Positions 43,060 to 51,872 of a DNA stretch of 64,000 nucleotides are shown in pieces. Positions within the stretch are counted from its first letter, which is position 1; each line of letters opens with the position of its first letter. Both the position numbers and the translations under genes were made by a program. The DNA lies in the NCBI GenBank assembly GCA_965209015.1, contig OZ242367.1:1302001-1366000 (forward strand), in the 5' to 3' direction. The notes beneath the pieces are model-generated. The model did not search any database. It was not told where the DNA came from and was given only the letters and a program-made list of their open reading frames with translations. The DNA comes from Bin80 sp965209015. Lineage in GTDB: Bacteria; Bacteroidota; Rhodothermia; Rhodothermales; Bin80.

Positions 43060-44436
43060 TTAGTTATCGGCTGTGGTCCCAAGGATAGCTGACTGAATCC
43101 GAGAAGCTTGTCCACGCAACTCAACGAAGACATCCTCTCGAAGCAAATTTAGCCATCGGCGGATTTCGGTGGTACGCTTATTTTCAAGTGCAAGGGCTTC
43201 AATTCGAGAATAATCCGTCTCAATATTCACCCGGTGGGTAGGTAGTTTGCGCTGGAGAAGGACGAGGTGCCATGCTTGATTTCCATCCAGTAGCGTAACC
43301 TCTGCGGGTTGACTAATCTGCCCAACTTCAAGGGTATCGGTGATTGCCTTCCAGTCTGGCCCTAAGGCATCTACAAAAAGATCTCGCTCTCCAGATGAGG
43401 GATCAACCACACGGCCACCAATTTCCGAGGAGACTTCTTCTTCGGAATGCCGCCTAGCCATCAACTCAAAAGGGATATTATAGGTGAGGATGGAATCTCT
43501 TAGTACATGAAGTTCGGCAATGGCGTCGGTGGGATCGGATCGTGAGCGGTCAATATTGATGAGAATATGGCTAAAATCAATCACATCTCCAACACGCTCA
43601 TTCACGCGAAGGATATGATAGCCAAACGGGCTCTGGAATGGTTGAGATAATTCATCTGGATCAATGCGAGATGCAATGACTGCAAATTCTGGGACCAGAT
43701 CGCCGAGAACCATACTTTGATACCTTCCACCATTCTGGGCAGATCCGGCGTCTTCGGAGTAGCGACCGGCCAATTCTTCAAGGGTACTGGCCCCTGCGGT
43801 AATTGAGTCTCGGATTGCGCTGATAATTTCGAGAGCTTCCTCTCTGGCTTCGGGAAGAATTTCGGGATACTTAACGATGTGGGAGACGCGAACGATAGGG
43901 GGGAGGACCGGGAGTGAATCCGTTGGAAACTGAGCGAACCATTCTCGTACCTCAGAGGGAGTCACCTTCAGGGTTCGGAGTTTTGTATTCTGGAATTGTT
44001 CGGCGAGAATTCGATCTCGAATTTCATCCCGAAGGTCTGCCCGAATCTGAACAATGCTCTTGCCATAAATCTCTTCAAGTTGACGTTCACTTCCCAATTG
44101 TTGGGTCATCAGGCTAATGCGCTGAGTCAAAGCTTGATCAACTTGATCATCGGTAACTACGATATTTGTATCTCTTCGGGCATGTTCAGCTAGAACCTCT
44201 TGGTCAATGAGTTGCTGAAGAGTCTGATACCACAGCTCATCGCTCAATTCGATCTGTTGTTGCTGTGCGACACCTTGCATGATCCCATCGATCTCTGAGC
44301 GGAGGATAATCTTGCTTTCGCCAATGATGGCAACAATTTCATCCACGACCTCTTCCTGTGCCATCACCTGTGAAAGAGGGAGCAACAAGAGAATTATGAG
44401 GGAAGGCAGTCGAAAAATCTGAAGATTTATATACAT
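43060..44436 (-). CDS. surA: SurA-like periplasmic peptidylprolyl isomerase, two PPIC domains
   Basis: 458 residues. Signal peptide about 1-26 (LPSLIILLLLPLSQVMAQ). A SurA N-terminal chaperone segment follows (VDEIVAIIGESKIILRSEIDGIM, then a helical region to about 165). PPIC parvulin domain 1 at about 175-275 (RVSHIVKYPEILPEAREEA... SPFGYHILRVNERVGD) and domain 2 at about 280-385 (DFSHILINIDRSRSDP...). A SurA-type chaperone would escort outer-membrane proteins to the insertion machinery. Operon partner of the lipoprotein gene upstream (88-base gap) and moxR downstream. Confidence 0.9.
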   Translation of the reverse strand: MYINLQIFRLPSLIILLLLPLSQVMAQEEVVDEIVAIIGESKIILRSEIDGIMQGVAQQQQIELSDELWYQTLQQLIDQEVLAEHARRDTNIVVTDDQVDQALTQRISLMTQQLGSERQLEEIYGKSIVQIRADLRDEIRDRILAEQFQNTKLRTLKVTPSEVREWFAQFPTDSLPVLPPIVRVSHIVKYPEILPEAREEALEIISAIRDSITAGASTLEELAGRYSEDAGSAQNGGRYQSMVLGDLVPEFAVIASRIDPDELSQPFQSPFGYHILRVNERVGDVIDFSHILINIDRSRSDPTDAIAELHVLRDSILTYNIPFELMARRHSEEEVSSEIGGRVVDPSSGERDLFVDALGPDWKAITDTLEVGQISQPAEVTLLDGNQAWHLVLLQRKLPTHRVNIETDYSRIEALALENKRTTEIRRWLNLLREDVFVELRGQASRIQSAILGTTADN

Positions 44437-44524
44437 TCGGGGATCTAATGGAAGCAGACTAAGGACTCAGCTAGAACGGATTGTAGGAAACAATTAGTGG
44501 ATGCTGTCGATCCTTAAGAACCAC

Positions 44525-45388
44525 TCACTTAATCTCAATCTCTTCTTCAAATTCGGCTTCCACGCGTAAGACCTGAACGCTACGGATATAATTCTGTTTC
44601 CTAGAGCGAATCATCAGTTGTTCTCGAATGAAGTCCTCAATCCAAGTTAATTCTGGAATTGCACCGGTAGGACTGCGGTCCATTACTTGGAGAAGATGAA
44701 ACAGGGAATCCACTTGAATCAGTTTGGGTGGACTACCCGGTTCAGAATTAATGAGTAGATCATTCAGTTTAGGTTGATTGTGGAAGAGACTCGTTTCGGG
44801 TAAAAAACGCTGAGACATTTTGATATGTTCTTCGGGTGAATGACTAAAGCGCTCGGCGAGCAAAACAAATACGGAATCAGAGTCTGCTGATCGTGTCAGC
44901 AGTTGTACTGCCAGTTCAAGTGAATCCCGATTTGAGTGATTTAGATAGCGAATACGGATGAAAGGTTCAAAAAATCGTAGATACTCTTTGTTATTTTCAT
45001 AATAGGTCGTAATATCAACAGAAGTAATTTCGCTATCTGCCTTATCATGATACTCGGAGATCAATCCCTCAATCAGAACTGCACGTGCGCTCTCGTCTAA
45101 ACGACGCTTAATATGGTCCTTACTTGCGAGACGTAGTCGCCGGGCTTCCTGATACAGGAGCTCATTATCCACCCATTGGTCAATGATCTGCTTACGTGCC
45201 TCGCTACTATCGATATTTGCGGTCAGATTTACGAGGCTAGCTTCAACATCAGAATTCAGCAGATAAGAATCTCCTACTCTGGCAACAAATTCGTCAGGAG
45301 AATCTCGTGTTTCACAGGCTACTATACTAATCAATAGCACGAAACTGATCCAGAGGTAGACCTCATTGTGGTTGAAATGCATTGACAA
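44525..45388 (-). CDS. PPIase-family-like lipoprotein (SurA/PrsA N-terminal type)
   Basis: 287 residues. The N-terminus is a lipoprotein signal: hydrophobic stretch YLWISFVLLISIVAC with lipobox ending at Cys25. After it, VARVGDSYLLNSDVEASLVNL and IIDQWVDNELLYQEARRLRLA resemble the SurA/PrsA N-terminal chaperone fold; the parvulin core is poorly preserved (only scattered resemblance in the middle, ESDSVFVLLAERFSHSPEEH-like region). It may be a chaperone without isomerase activity. Start overlaps the stop of the 45363 gene by 26 bases, so it is translationally coupled. ATG at 45382 is an alternative start. Confidence 0.75.
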   Translation of the reverse strand: MSMHFNHNEVYLWISFVLLISIVACETRDSPDEFVARVGDSYLLNSDVEASLVNLTANIDSSEARKQIIDQWVDNELLYQEARRLRLASKDHIKRRLDESARAVLIEGLISEYHDKADSEITSVDITTYYENNKEYLRFFEPFIRIRYLNHSNRDSLELAVQLLTRSADSDSVFVLLAERFSHSPEEHIKMSQRFLPETSLFHNQPKLNDLLINSEPGSPPKLIQVDSLFHLLQVMDRSPTGAIPELTWIEDFIREQLMIRSRKQNYIRSVQVLRVEAEFEEEIEIK

Positions 45389-47363
45389 GACGATCAGGGA
45401 AAGTTGTCACTTGATATTTTTCACGCAGTCTCTGGTGAAGTTCTTGTTCAAGAAGCACCTGGACATCTGCCATTACATCGGTAAGGGCTTCCTCAAATGT
45501 TTTTGGACGGGCAAGTTCAACACCATCCTTGTAGAGCACCATTTTTTGAGCACGAACGGTAAGTATACCTGTTCGGTCACCAACCTCAAGTCCAGTAGCT
45601 TCATCATAAATACTGTCGGTATTCTCAGCAACCCGTACGGTATCCAACTGTAAATTAAACGTTGAATCAGATGCAATCCTAAGCTCAAGGTCAGACCATG
45701 TACCACCGAGATCAATCAAGTTCATTGCCTCGGTCAGAAGCGAATCGGAAGGTCCAGAAATCTCAATCAGTCGGTGTCGATCGGGCCATTGATATTGCAA
45801 TAGAGTGGCTTCATAATGCTGCTGTAAGCGTAGCGTATCACTGGAGGAAGCATTCCAGACTGAATCTTCCATGATTTTGAAGATCGCCAGACCATTCTTG
45901 AAGTTTTGCATGATGTCTTGGAATTCCGAGTCAGAATCTTCAAGTTCATACGAACGGTAGAAGAGGACGCGATCATCAAGAAATTGATCAGCAAATAATA
46001 AGGTTTGTTCAGTGGATGATAATTGGGAACCCATGGGCATAATCTGGCGCGATACAAAATTAGAAAACTCTCTGAGTGTATAAACGGAATCTTCTAACGT
46101 AATAAGTGGCATCGCACCCACGGAGTCAATTTCTGCGAGTTGTTGAAGGTATTTCTGGATCGAGTCAGGCTCTACACCCCCAATCAAACGATTCAACAGT
46201 AAGGTGTCCACCATACTGGCATACAGTTTACGCGATGATTCAGCCAGAGCGGCCTCGGCAGCTTTCATTCGAGGGAGTGACTGGGCCATTCGCGCCAGTT
46301 TATCATACTGCTGATCTCTCGTTTGTAAGGGCAAAATTTCATCTAACTTGATCAGGTGAAGTCCGAACGGAGTTACCACTACATCCGACACATCTCCCGG
46401 CGAATCCAGAGCAAAAAGAGCATCATGAAAAGTCTCATCTATGTTCGGATTTCGGAATTGAATCGCACCTTGGAGTGAGCCCCCAACTCTGGCGGTGGAT
46501 TCGTCTTCGGAGTGCATCATAGCAACTTCCGCAAAAGACATTCCCTGATTGATGAGTGCTTTTAGGCTATCAATCTTTGCAAATGCACCGACTGAATCAA
46601 CTTGAAGGGAATCTTGGATTCGAACCATAATATGCGAGGCGACATAATCAGGTTTTATATCCTCACGATCATGGACTTTGAGGATATGATAGCCGTAGGA
46701 ACTACGAACAATTTCCGATAATCTTCCCACTGGGGTTCCGTAGGCCGCATTCTCAAAGGATTCGATCATTTGACCTCCGGTGAAGTAACCAAGATTGCCT
46801 TGGTATCCACGGCCGGATGATGAACTGCTGGCGGATGGATCCTCAGAATACCGAACGGCGATATCTTCAAACCGAACTCCCTTCTCAAGAGAATCTCTCA
46901 ACGCGACGATCTTTTCCCAGGCTGAGAGTGTATCCTGAGGGAGGAGGTTTTCTCGAGGTAGAGCGACCATGATATGGCTCGCACGAATATACTCTTGGCG
47001 CTTCTGATAGAGATCCTCAACAATGGGTTCAATCACCTCATTGTCAATGAGATAAGGTTTCGCGAAGGATACGCGGTATTGATTAATCTCGGATAGTAGG
47101 TCATCGTCTGTGAAGTATCCTGCAATTTCGGCTTCTTTCAATTTAATCTGAAAATTCACATAGCGTCTCAGAAAATCAACATACTCTTCCAGCGAATCAT
47201 TGCTGGCAGTGGCACGGTCTCCAATTGTTTTCGCATACTCCTGCTCAAATTTTTCCAGTGTGAGGTCTTCTCCATCAATTTCTGCAAGAATGATTTCCTG
47301 TGCATGGATAGCTGAACCTGCGAACAACACCGTGAATAGAGTGATACACCAAATGGACTTCAT
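45363..47363 (-). CDS. Peptidylprolyl isomerase with two parvulin domains, periplasmic
   Basis: I place the start at the ATG at 47363, giving 666 residues with signal peptide MKSIWCITLFTVLFAGSAIHAQ; the frame is open further to 47465 but would overlap gltX. SurA-like N-terminal part (ILAEIDGEDLTLEKFEQEYAK) is followed by PPIC domain 1 (about 130-245: IRASHIMVALPREN...SSYGYHILKVHDRED) and domain 2 (about 250-350: YVASHIMVRIQDSLQV...TPFGLHLIKLDEI). The remaining 300 residues are helical with no family that I recognise. First gene of a four-gene reverse operon ending in moxR. Confidence 0.87.
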   Translation of the reverse strand: MKSIWCITLFTVLFAGSAIHAQEIILAEIDGEDLTLEKFEQEYAKTIGDRATASNDSLEEYVDFLRRYVNFQIKLKEAEIAGYFTDDDLLSEINQYRVSFAKPYLIDNEVIEPIVEDLYQKRQEYIRASHIMVALPRENLLPQDTLSAWEKIVALRDSLEKGVRFEDIAVRYSEDPSASSSSSGRGYQGNLGYFTGGQMIESFENAAYGTPVGRLSEIVRSSYGYHILKVHDREDIKPDYVASHIMVRIQDSLQVDSVGAFAKIDSLKALINQGMSFAEVAMMHSEDESTARVGGSLQGAIQFRNPNIDETFHDALFALDSPGDVSDVVVTPFGLHLIKLDEILPLQTRDQQYDKLARMAQSLPRMKAAEAALAESSRKLYASMVDTLLLNRLIGGVEPDSIQKYLQQLAEIDSVGAMPLITLEDSVYTLREFSNFVSRQIMPMGSQLSSTEQTLLFADQFLDDRVLFYRSYELEDSDSEFQDIMQNFKNGLAIFKIMEDSVWNASSSDTLRLQQHYEATLLQYQWPDRHRLIEISGPSDSLLTEAMNLIDLGGTWSDLELRIASDSTFNLQLDTVRVAENTDSIYDEATGLEVGDRTGILTVRAQKMVLYKDGVELARPKTFEEALTDVMADVQVLLEQELHQRLREKYQVTTFPDRLVNAFQPQ

Positions 47364-47437
47364 AGATAATATCAGATTTGAAAACAGCGGCATTGCACCG
47401 CGATTAAGGATAACAGTTCCGAAAATGAATCTATTGC

Positions 47438-48940
47438 ATGCAGATATGGGTTGCATGCCCATCATTTATCCATAGTACAATTTCTGTTCGAGTTAGATTT
47501 GCCCCAAGCCCTACGGGCTACCTGCACATTGGAGGATTAAGGACTGCTCTGTACTGCTACTTGTTTGCCCGCAGTCAAGGGGGAAGTATGGTTCTCCGTA
47601 TTGAAGATACCGATCGTTCACGATTTGTTCAGGATGCAGAGGAGGATATCGTTCAATCTCTGCGTTGGTGTGGATTGGAGGTAGATGAGGGGCCAGAGCG
47701 GGGAGGGAGCTTTGCTCCCTATCGTCAGTCAGAACGACGGTCTCTGTACATGAAGTATGCCAAGTCACTGGTGGATTCTGGCCATGCATATTATGCATTT
47801 GATCCCCCAGCATCAATTGACCAGCTTCGGAAACACAATACAGCATATGGGATGAATACACGAAGTCTGATGGATAATAGTCTGACTCAACCCTCGGAGG
47901 ACGTTCTTAGGCGCATAGAGAATAACGAAGACCATGTCATACGGTTGCGGATCCCAGACCAAGAAGTTGTTCGTTTCCAGGATCTAATCAAAGGCACCGT
48001 TGAGGTTGCTTCCGATACACTTGATGATCAGGTGCTGGTCAAGTCGGATGGGATGCCCACCTATCACTTGGCGAATGTAGTAGATGATCATCATATGCAG
48101 ATTTCCCATGTCATACGGGGTGATGAGTGGGTTCCATCTACCCCGAAGCACATTTTATTGTATGAAGCGCTTCGTTGGAAGCCTCCTGCTATGGCGCACT
48201 TGCCACTCATTATGAGCCCCACCGGAGGCAAGCTCTCCAAGAGGAGTGCAGAGAGGCAGGGAATTCCAATCAACGTGCGGGACTATCGCATGAATGGATT
48301 TGAACCGCAGGCAGTCATAAACTTTCTTGCCCTTCTGGGCTGGAATCCTGGCTCGGAAGAGGAAGTATTTAATCTCGGAGAATTAGAGCAGAAATTTAGT
48401 ATCGAACGGGTTGGTTCTGCATCTGCAAAATTTGATCTCAAAAAGCTGAACTGGTTTAATGCACAGCATCTGCGACATTTGGAGACTAACGACTTAGTGA
48501 ATCGGGTACGGCCGTTTTTGGAGGAGCGTCAAATTGAAATTTCAAGTGAGCATTATCTCAGGGATGTATGTGATCTAATCCGTGACCGATTGGAGCATGC
48601 CAAGGATCTGTCACATCGATTCGAATACTGTTTTTCAGATCCCAAAACCTTTGATGAAGTAGGGGTAAGAAAGCGATGGAAGTCTGACGCACCACAGTTA
48701 GTCAGTGAATATGCGGATCGCTTGGAATCTATCCAATCATTCAATGAAGAAGTTTTAGAAGTTGAGTTGCGCAGCTTGGCCGAAAAATACAGTATTGGAG
48801 CAGGGCGAATCATTCATCCGGTACGACTTGCGGTGAGCGGTACTACCTCAGGTCCAGGGCTTTTTGCCTTACTTCATGTATTAGGTCGCCAGACATGTGT
48901 CCGGCGGTTGCGCTATGCGGTAGATACAATTGGGACGTAA
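47438..48940 (+). CDS. gltX: Glutamate--tRNA ligase
   Basis: 500 residues from the first ATG, or 486 from an ATT at 47480 that falls exactly where the family starts (SVRVRFAPSPTG). Class I aminoacyl-tRNA synthetase that charges tRNA-Glu. The HIGH-like motif is LHIGGLRTALY, the KMSKS-like motif is GGKLSKRSAERQG, and the Glu-binding region reads RIEDTDRSRFVQDAEEDI. The C-terminal anticodon-binding domain is complete. Since glutaminyl-tRNA synthetase is encoded nearby, this is expected to be a discriminating GluRS. No ATG/GTG/TTG lies between 47438 and the conserved start. Divergent from the PPIase operon with 74 bases between starts. Confidence 0.95.
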   Translation: MQIWVACPSFIHSTISVRVRFAPSPTGYLHIGGLRTALYCYLFARSQGGSMVLRIEDTDRSRFVQDAEEDIVQSLRWCGLEVDEGPERGGSFAPYRQSERRSLYMKYAKSLVDSGHAYYAFDPPASIDQLRKHNTAYGMNTRSLMDNSLTQPSEDVLRRIENNEDHVIRLRIPDQEVVRFQDLIKGTVEVASDTLDDQVLVKSDGMPTYHLANVVDDHHMQISHVIRGDEWVPSTPKHILLYEALRWKPPAMAHLPLIMSPTGGKLSKRSAERQGIPINVRDYRMNGFEPQAVINFLALLGWNPGSEEEVFNLGELEQKFSIERVGSASAKFDLKKLNWFNAQHLRHLETNDLVNRVRPFLEERQIEISSEHYLRDVCDLIRDRLEHAKDLSHRFEYCFSDPKTFDEVGVRKRWKSDAPQLVSEYADRLESIQSFNEEVLEVELRSLAEKYSIGAGRIIHPVRLAVSGTTSGPGLFALLHVLGRQTCVRRLRYAVDTIGT

Positions 48941-48941
48941 G

Positions 48942-49334
48942 ATGGTGCTTACGGAATATCCAGAGCCTTATGCGGTGATTCGGTTTCCAGCTACCAGCGC
49001 AGTCCCTTCTTGGGCAGAGCACGGTCAATTCTCTTCAATCACGCGGACATCCGAAGAACTCTCGGTGATTTGTCAGGAGTCTCTGGTTCCACTTGCTCTG
49101 CATGCTGAACGAGGATGGTATTTGATCGGCTGTCTCGGTCCATTGAATCTTTCCCAGATAGGAATTTTGGCTCAACTCACTGCTGTATTGGCGGCTGCGA
49201 GGATTGCCGTCCTTGCAGTTGCCACTCATGATACGGATTATCTATTGACGCGCAACCCCAAGGCTACTCGTGAGGTACTACAAGCGGCAGGTTACGAGAT
49301 TCGTTTGGCAAGCTCTTCGGAGATAAGTGCCTGA
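48942..49334 (+). CDS. ACT-domain protein (CASTOR-like), amino-acid-binding
   Basis: 130 residues from the ATG at 48942, one base after the gltX stop; a TTG at 48930 is a weaker choice. Two tandem ACT-like halves are visible: residues 1-60 (YAVIRFPATSAVPSW...FSSITRTSEELSVICQ) and 61-130 (GWYLIGCLGPLNLSQIGILAQLTAVLAAARIAVLAVATHDTDYLLT), the second with the typical effector-binding loop. Such proteins bind amino acids and regulate metabolism or gene expression. Position in an operon with gltX hints at an amino-acid-related role but does not prove it. Its last 43 bases overlap the converging glnS gene. Confidence 0.8.
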   Translation: MVLTEYPEPYAVIRFPATSAVPSWAEHGQFSSITRTSEELSVICQESLVPLALHAERGWYLIGCLGPLNLSQIGILAQLTAVLAAARIAVLAVATHDTDYLLTRNPKATREVLQAAGYEIRLASSSEISA

Positions 49335-51574
49335 ACCTGTTGTGGATTTACTTTTCCTTGGGTTCGTTTCATGACCTGTCCCACAAAAAATCCAAGCAAA
49401 CCCACCTTTCCCCCCGCGTAAGCAGCAACGCGATCCTGGTATTCTTCCAGCACATTAGAGATCACCTCTCCTAAGATATCTGAGTCACTCACAACAGAAG
49501 CCTGTATGCGGGCAAGTAGCTGGTCTGGGGGGGCATCATGATCAAACATGAGCTTTAGAACCTCTCTGGCCTCATGGGTTGACGCACGGCGCTGATCAAC
49601 AAGCTGAACCAGTTGAGAAAACTCTTCGGGTCCAAAGGGAAGATCGGAAAGAGAGCGATTTTTCAGAGCTGGGAGCAATTGATTGGCCATCCAATTCCCA
49701 ATCGATACAGAAGAAGCGGCGGATACGGATGCGGCTTCAAAAAAAGCGGATCCGCCAGATTCGGAGTGAATCGCGAGTCCAATTGCAGGATTGAGTCCAC
49801 TCTGGTGAAGCCACTCTTCTTCGGCAGGAGTAAGAGAGCGGGGAGGAGTATTTGATCCACTTTTTTTCTTAAGCTCTCCCTTAGGTTTTTCCTTAACTCT
49901 GGTGGACGAGTCTCGAAGTGGAACAATGCAAATGAATACTGATGGGGATTGGTCAAGGGATTCGGGATCCCGCCAGTAATATCCAAGTCGAGCGAACTGA
50001 TATCTTTGATCCGGTCTGTCGTTTGCCACACTTGGCTCAATCCGAGCATACCTGTGTTCCACCAGTGAGGATGGAGCAAGATCATCCCATAGATCTCCCT
50101 CAACCGTAGGATTAAGAAATAATCGGTTATAGATGCGGACGGTAATGGGGAGTGAGCGCTGTGCATCAACCCAGTGAATGGTTCCGCGAGGTTTGAACTG
50201 CGAAGTGTCTGATCCACTTCGCGTTCCCTGGAGACATTCGCAGTATAGTCGTACGATATGTCCTTGCGCGTCCTTCTCTACATCGGTGCAGCGGATAATG
50301 TACGCGTGCCGCAGACGGACAATGTTTCCAGGGCTTAACCGGCGAAATCCTTTCGTCGGATTTTCAGAAAAATCGCTCTGCTCAATTAGTAGCTCTCTGG
50401 AAAAGGGGAGATCCCGGACTCCATCCCGCGGAATATCATGGGGCCAATATGGTGCAGAGAGGATTTCTTCATGATCTTCTGACCAATTGGTAAGGGTAAT
50501 CGGTAAAGGGTCCTGAACACAATGAACACGTGGAGCATGATGATTCAGATCATCTCGGATCCAGTGTTCCAAGAGGGCAGGATCATGTGTGCTATCTACC
50601 CGAGTTGTTCCGATTGAATCACAAAATGTGCGGATTGCTTTCGGGCGTACACCACGCCGCCGGAATCCGGCAAGGGTTGGCATGCGGGGATCATTCCAGC
50701 CATCTACAACATTTTCTTCTACAAGAGTGAGTAGTTTTCGCTTTGATGTCACAGAGTACTCAAGATTAAGTCTTGCAAATTCATATTGATGTGGACGTGG
50801 GTCTATTTCAAGGGCATCCAGATACCAGTCATAAAGGACTCGATTTGTAGAGAACTCAAGAGTACAGATTGAATGTGTGATTCCTTCAATTGCATCCGAT
50901 TGACCATGTGCCCAATCATAAAACGGATAGATACACCATTCATCTCCTCTACGATAATGGGTGGCATGACGAATTCGGTACATCAGGGGGTCGCGCATCT
51001 TCATATTGGAATGTGCCATGTCAATCTTTGCACGAAGTACACGGGTCCCATCCTCAAATTGACCTGAGCGCATCGCATGGAATAGATTCAGATTCTCTTC
51101 GGGTGACCGGTTGCGATAAGCACTGGGCTCTCCGGGGGTCGTCACCGTCCCTCGCATTGCTCGAATAACATCCTCGGGAGCATCATCCACATAGGCCAGT
51201 CCTTTACGAATGAGCTTACATGCCCACTCAAACAAAATTTCAAAATAATCGGAGGCATAGTATTCATGCTCACCCCAATCGAAACCGAGCCATTTTAAGT
51301 CTTTCTTGATGGCATCCACATACTTTTGGTCTTCGGTTTCGGGATTTGTATCATCAAAACGTAAGTGACAGCGACCGCCGTATTCTGCTGCTAATCCGAA
51401 ATTCAGAGTACTGCTTTTGGCGTGTCCAATGTGTGGAAACCCATTTGGCTCTGGGGGGAATCGAACGATTATGTGCTGATGCTTTCCCGCTGCAAGATCT
51501 TCATTAATGATCGTCCGAATAAAATCATTTGGAGAGTTGACGAGAGGTGGCATGGGCTCAATTACAGAATTCAA
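49292..51574 (-). CDS. glnS: Glutamine--tRNA ligase with C-terminal YqeY/GatB-like domain
   Basis: 760 residues, about 200 longer than E. coli GlnRS. The catalytic part (about 30-560) has the HIGH motif in RFPPEPNGFPHIGHAKS, RFDDTNPETEDQKYVDAI, and the KMSKS equivalent VTSKRKLL, followed by two barrel anticodon-binding domains. A linker (KEKPKGELKKKSGSNTPPRSLTP) leads to a helical domain (about 605-760) with EFSQLVQLVDQRRASTHEAREVL and LGFFVGQVMKRTQGKVNPQQVQALI, typical of YqeY and the GatB tail that bind tRNA. The same build is known from Deinococcus GlnRS. Converges with the ACT gene (43-base overlap). Confidence 0.95.
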   Translation of the reverse strand: MNSVIEPMPPLVNSPNDFIRTIINEDLAAGKHQHIIVRFPPEPNGFPHIGHAKSSTLNFGLAAEYGGRCHLRFDDTNPETEDQKYVDAIKKDLKWLGFDWGEHEYYASDYFEILFEWACKLIRKGLAYVDDAPEDVIRAMRGTVTTPGEPSAYRNRSPEENLNLFHAMRSGQFEDGTRVLRAKIDMAHSNMKMRDPLMYRIRHATHYRRGDEWCIYPFYDWAHGQSDAIEGITHSICTLEFSTNRVLYDWYLDALEIDPRPHQYEFARLNLEYSVTSKRKLLTLVEENVVDGWNDPRMPTLAGFRRRGVRPKAIRTFCDSIGTTRVDSTHDPALLEHWIRDDLNHHAPRVHCVQDPLPITLTNWSEDHEEILSAPYWPHDIPRDGVRDLPFSRELLIEQSDFSENPTKGFRRLSPGNIVRLRHAYIIRCTDVEKDAQGHIVRLYCECLQGTRSGSDTSQFKPRGTIHWVDAQRSLPITVRIYNRLFLNPTVEGDLWDDLAPSSLVEHRYARIEPSVANDRPDQRYQFARLGYYWRDPESLDQSPSVFICIVPLRDSSTRVKEKPKGELKKKSGSNTPPRSLTPAEEEWLHQSGLNPAIGLAIHSESGGSAFFEAASVSAASSVSIGNWMANQLLPALKNRSLSDLPFGPEEFSQLVQLVDQRRASTHEAREVLKLMFDHDAPPDQLLARIQASVVSDSDILGEVISNVLEEYQDRVAAYAGGKVGLLGFFVGQVMKRTQGKVNPQQVQALISEELAKRIS

Positions 51575-51872
51575 AGCGATTATACTCTGAATTTGATAAA
51601 AGTAATTTCTGATTAATTAAGGGGAGGGGCATCGCTCAAGGCAATTAGGCACATCACTTACAAGGGGATCTTCCAGAATTGGTATGATTCATCAATGACA
51701 TAGTTGGGACAAAAAGAGTGATATATTACTTTGTCTCACACAACAAATGGGGGTTGTACAGGAACAGTCCAGTGTGACATCTATTTTCATTGAATTATCC
51801 AATGCGAACATAACATTCTTGTTATTGGCTCATGGTATGGGCAGCGGGATAACTCTGATTGAATGGGTTTGA

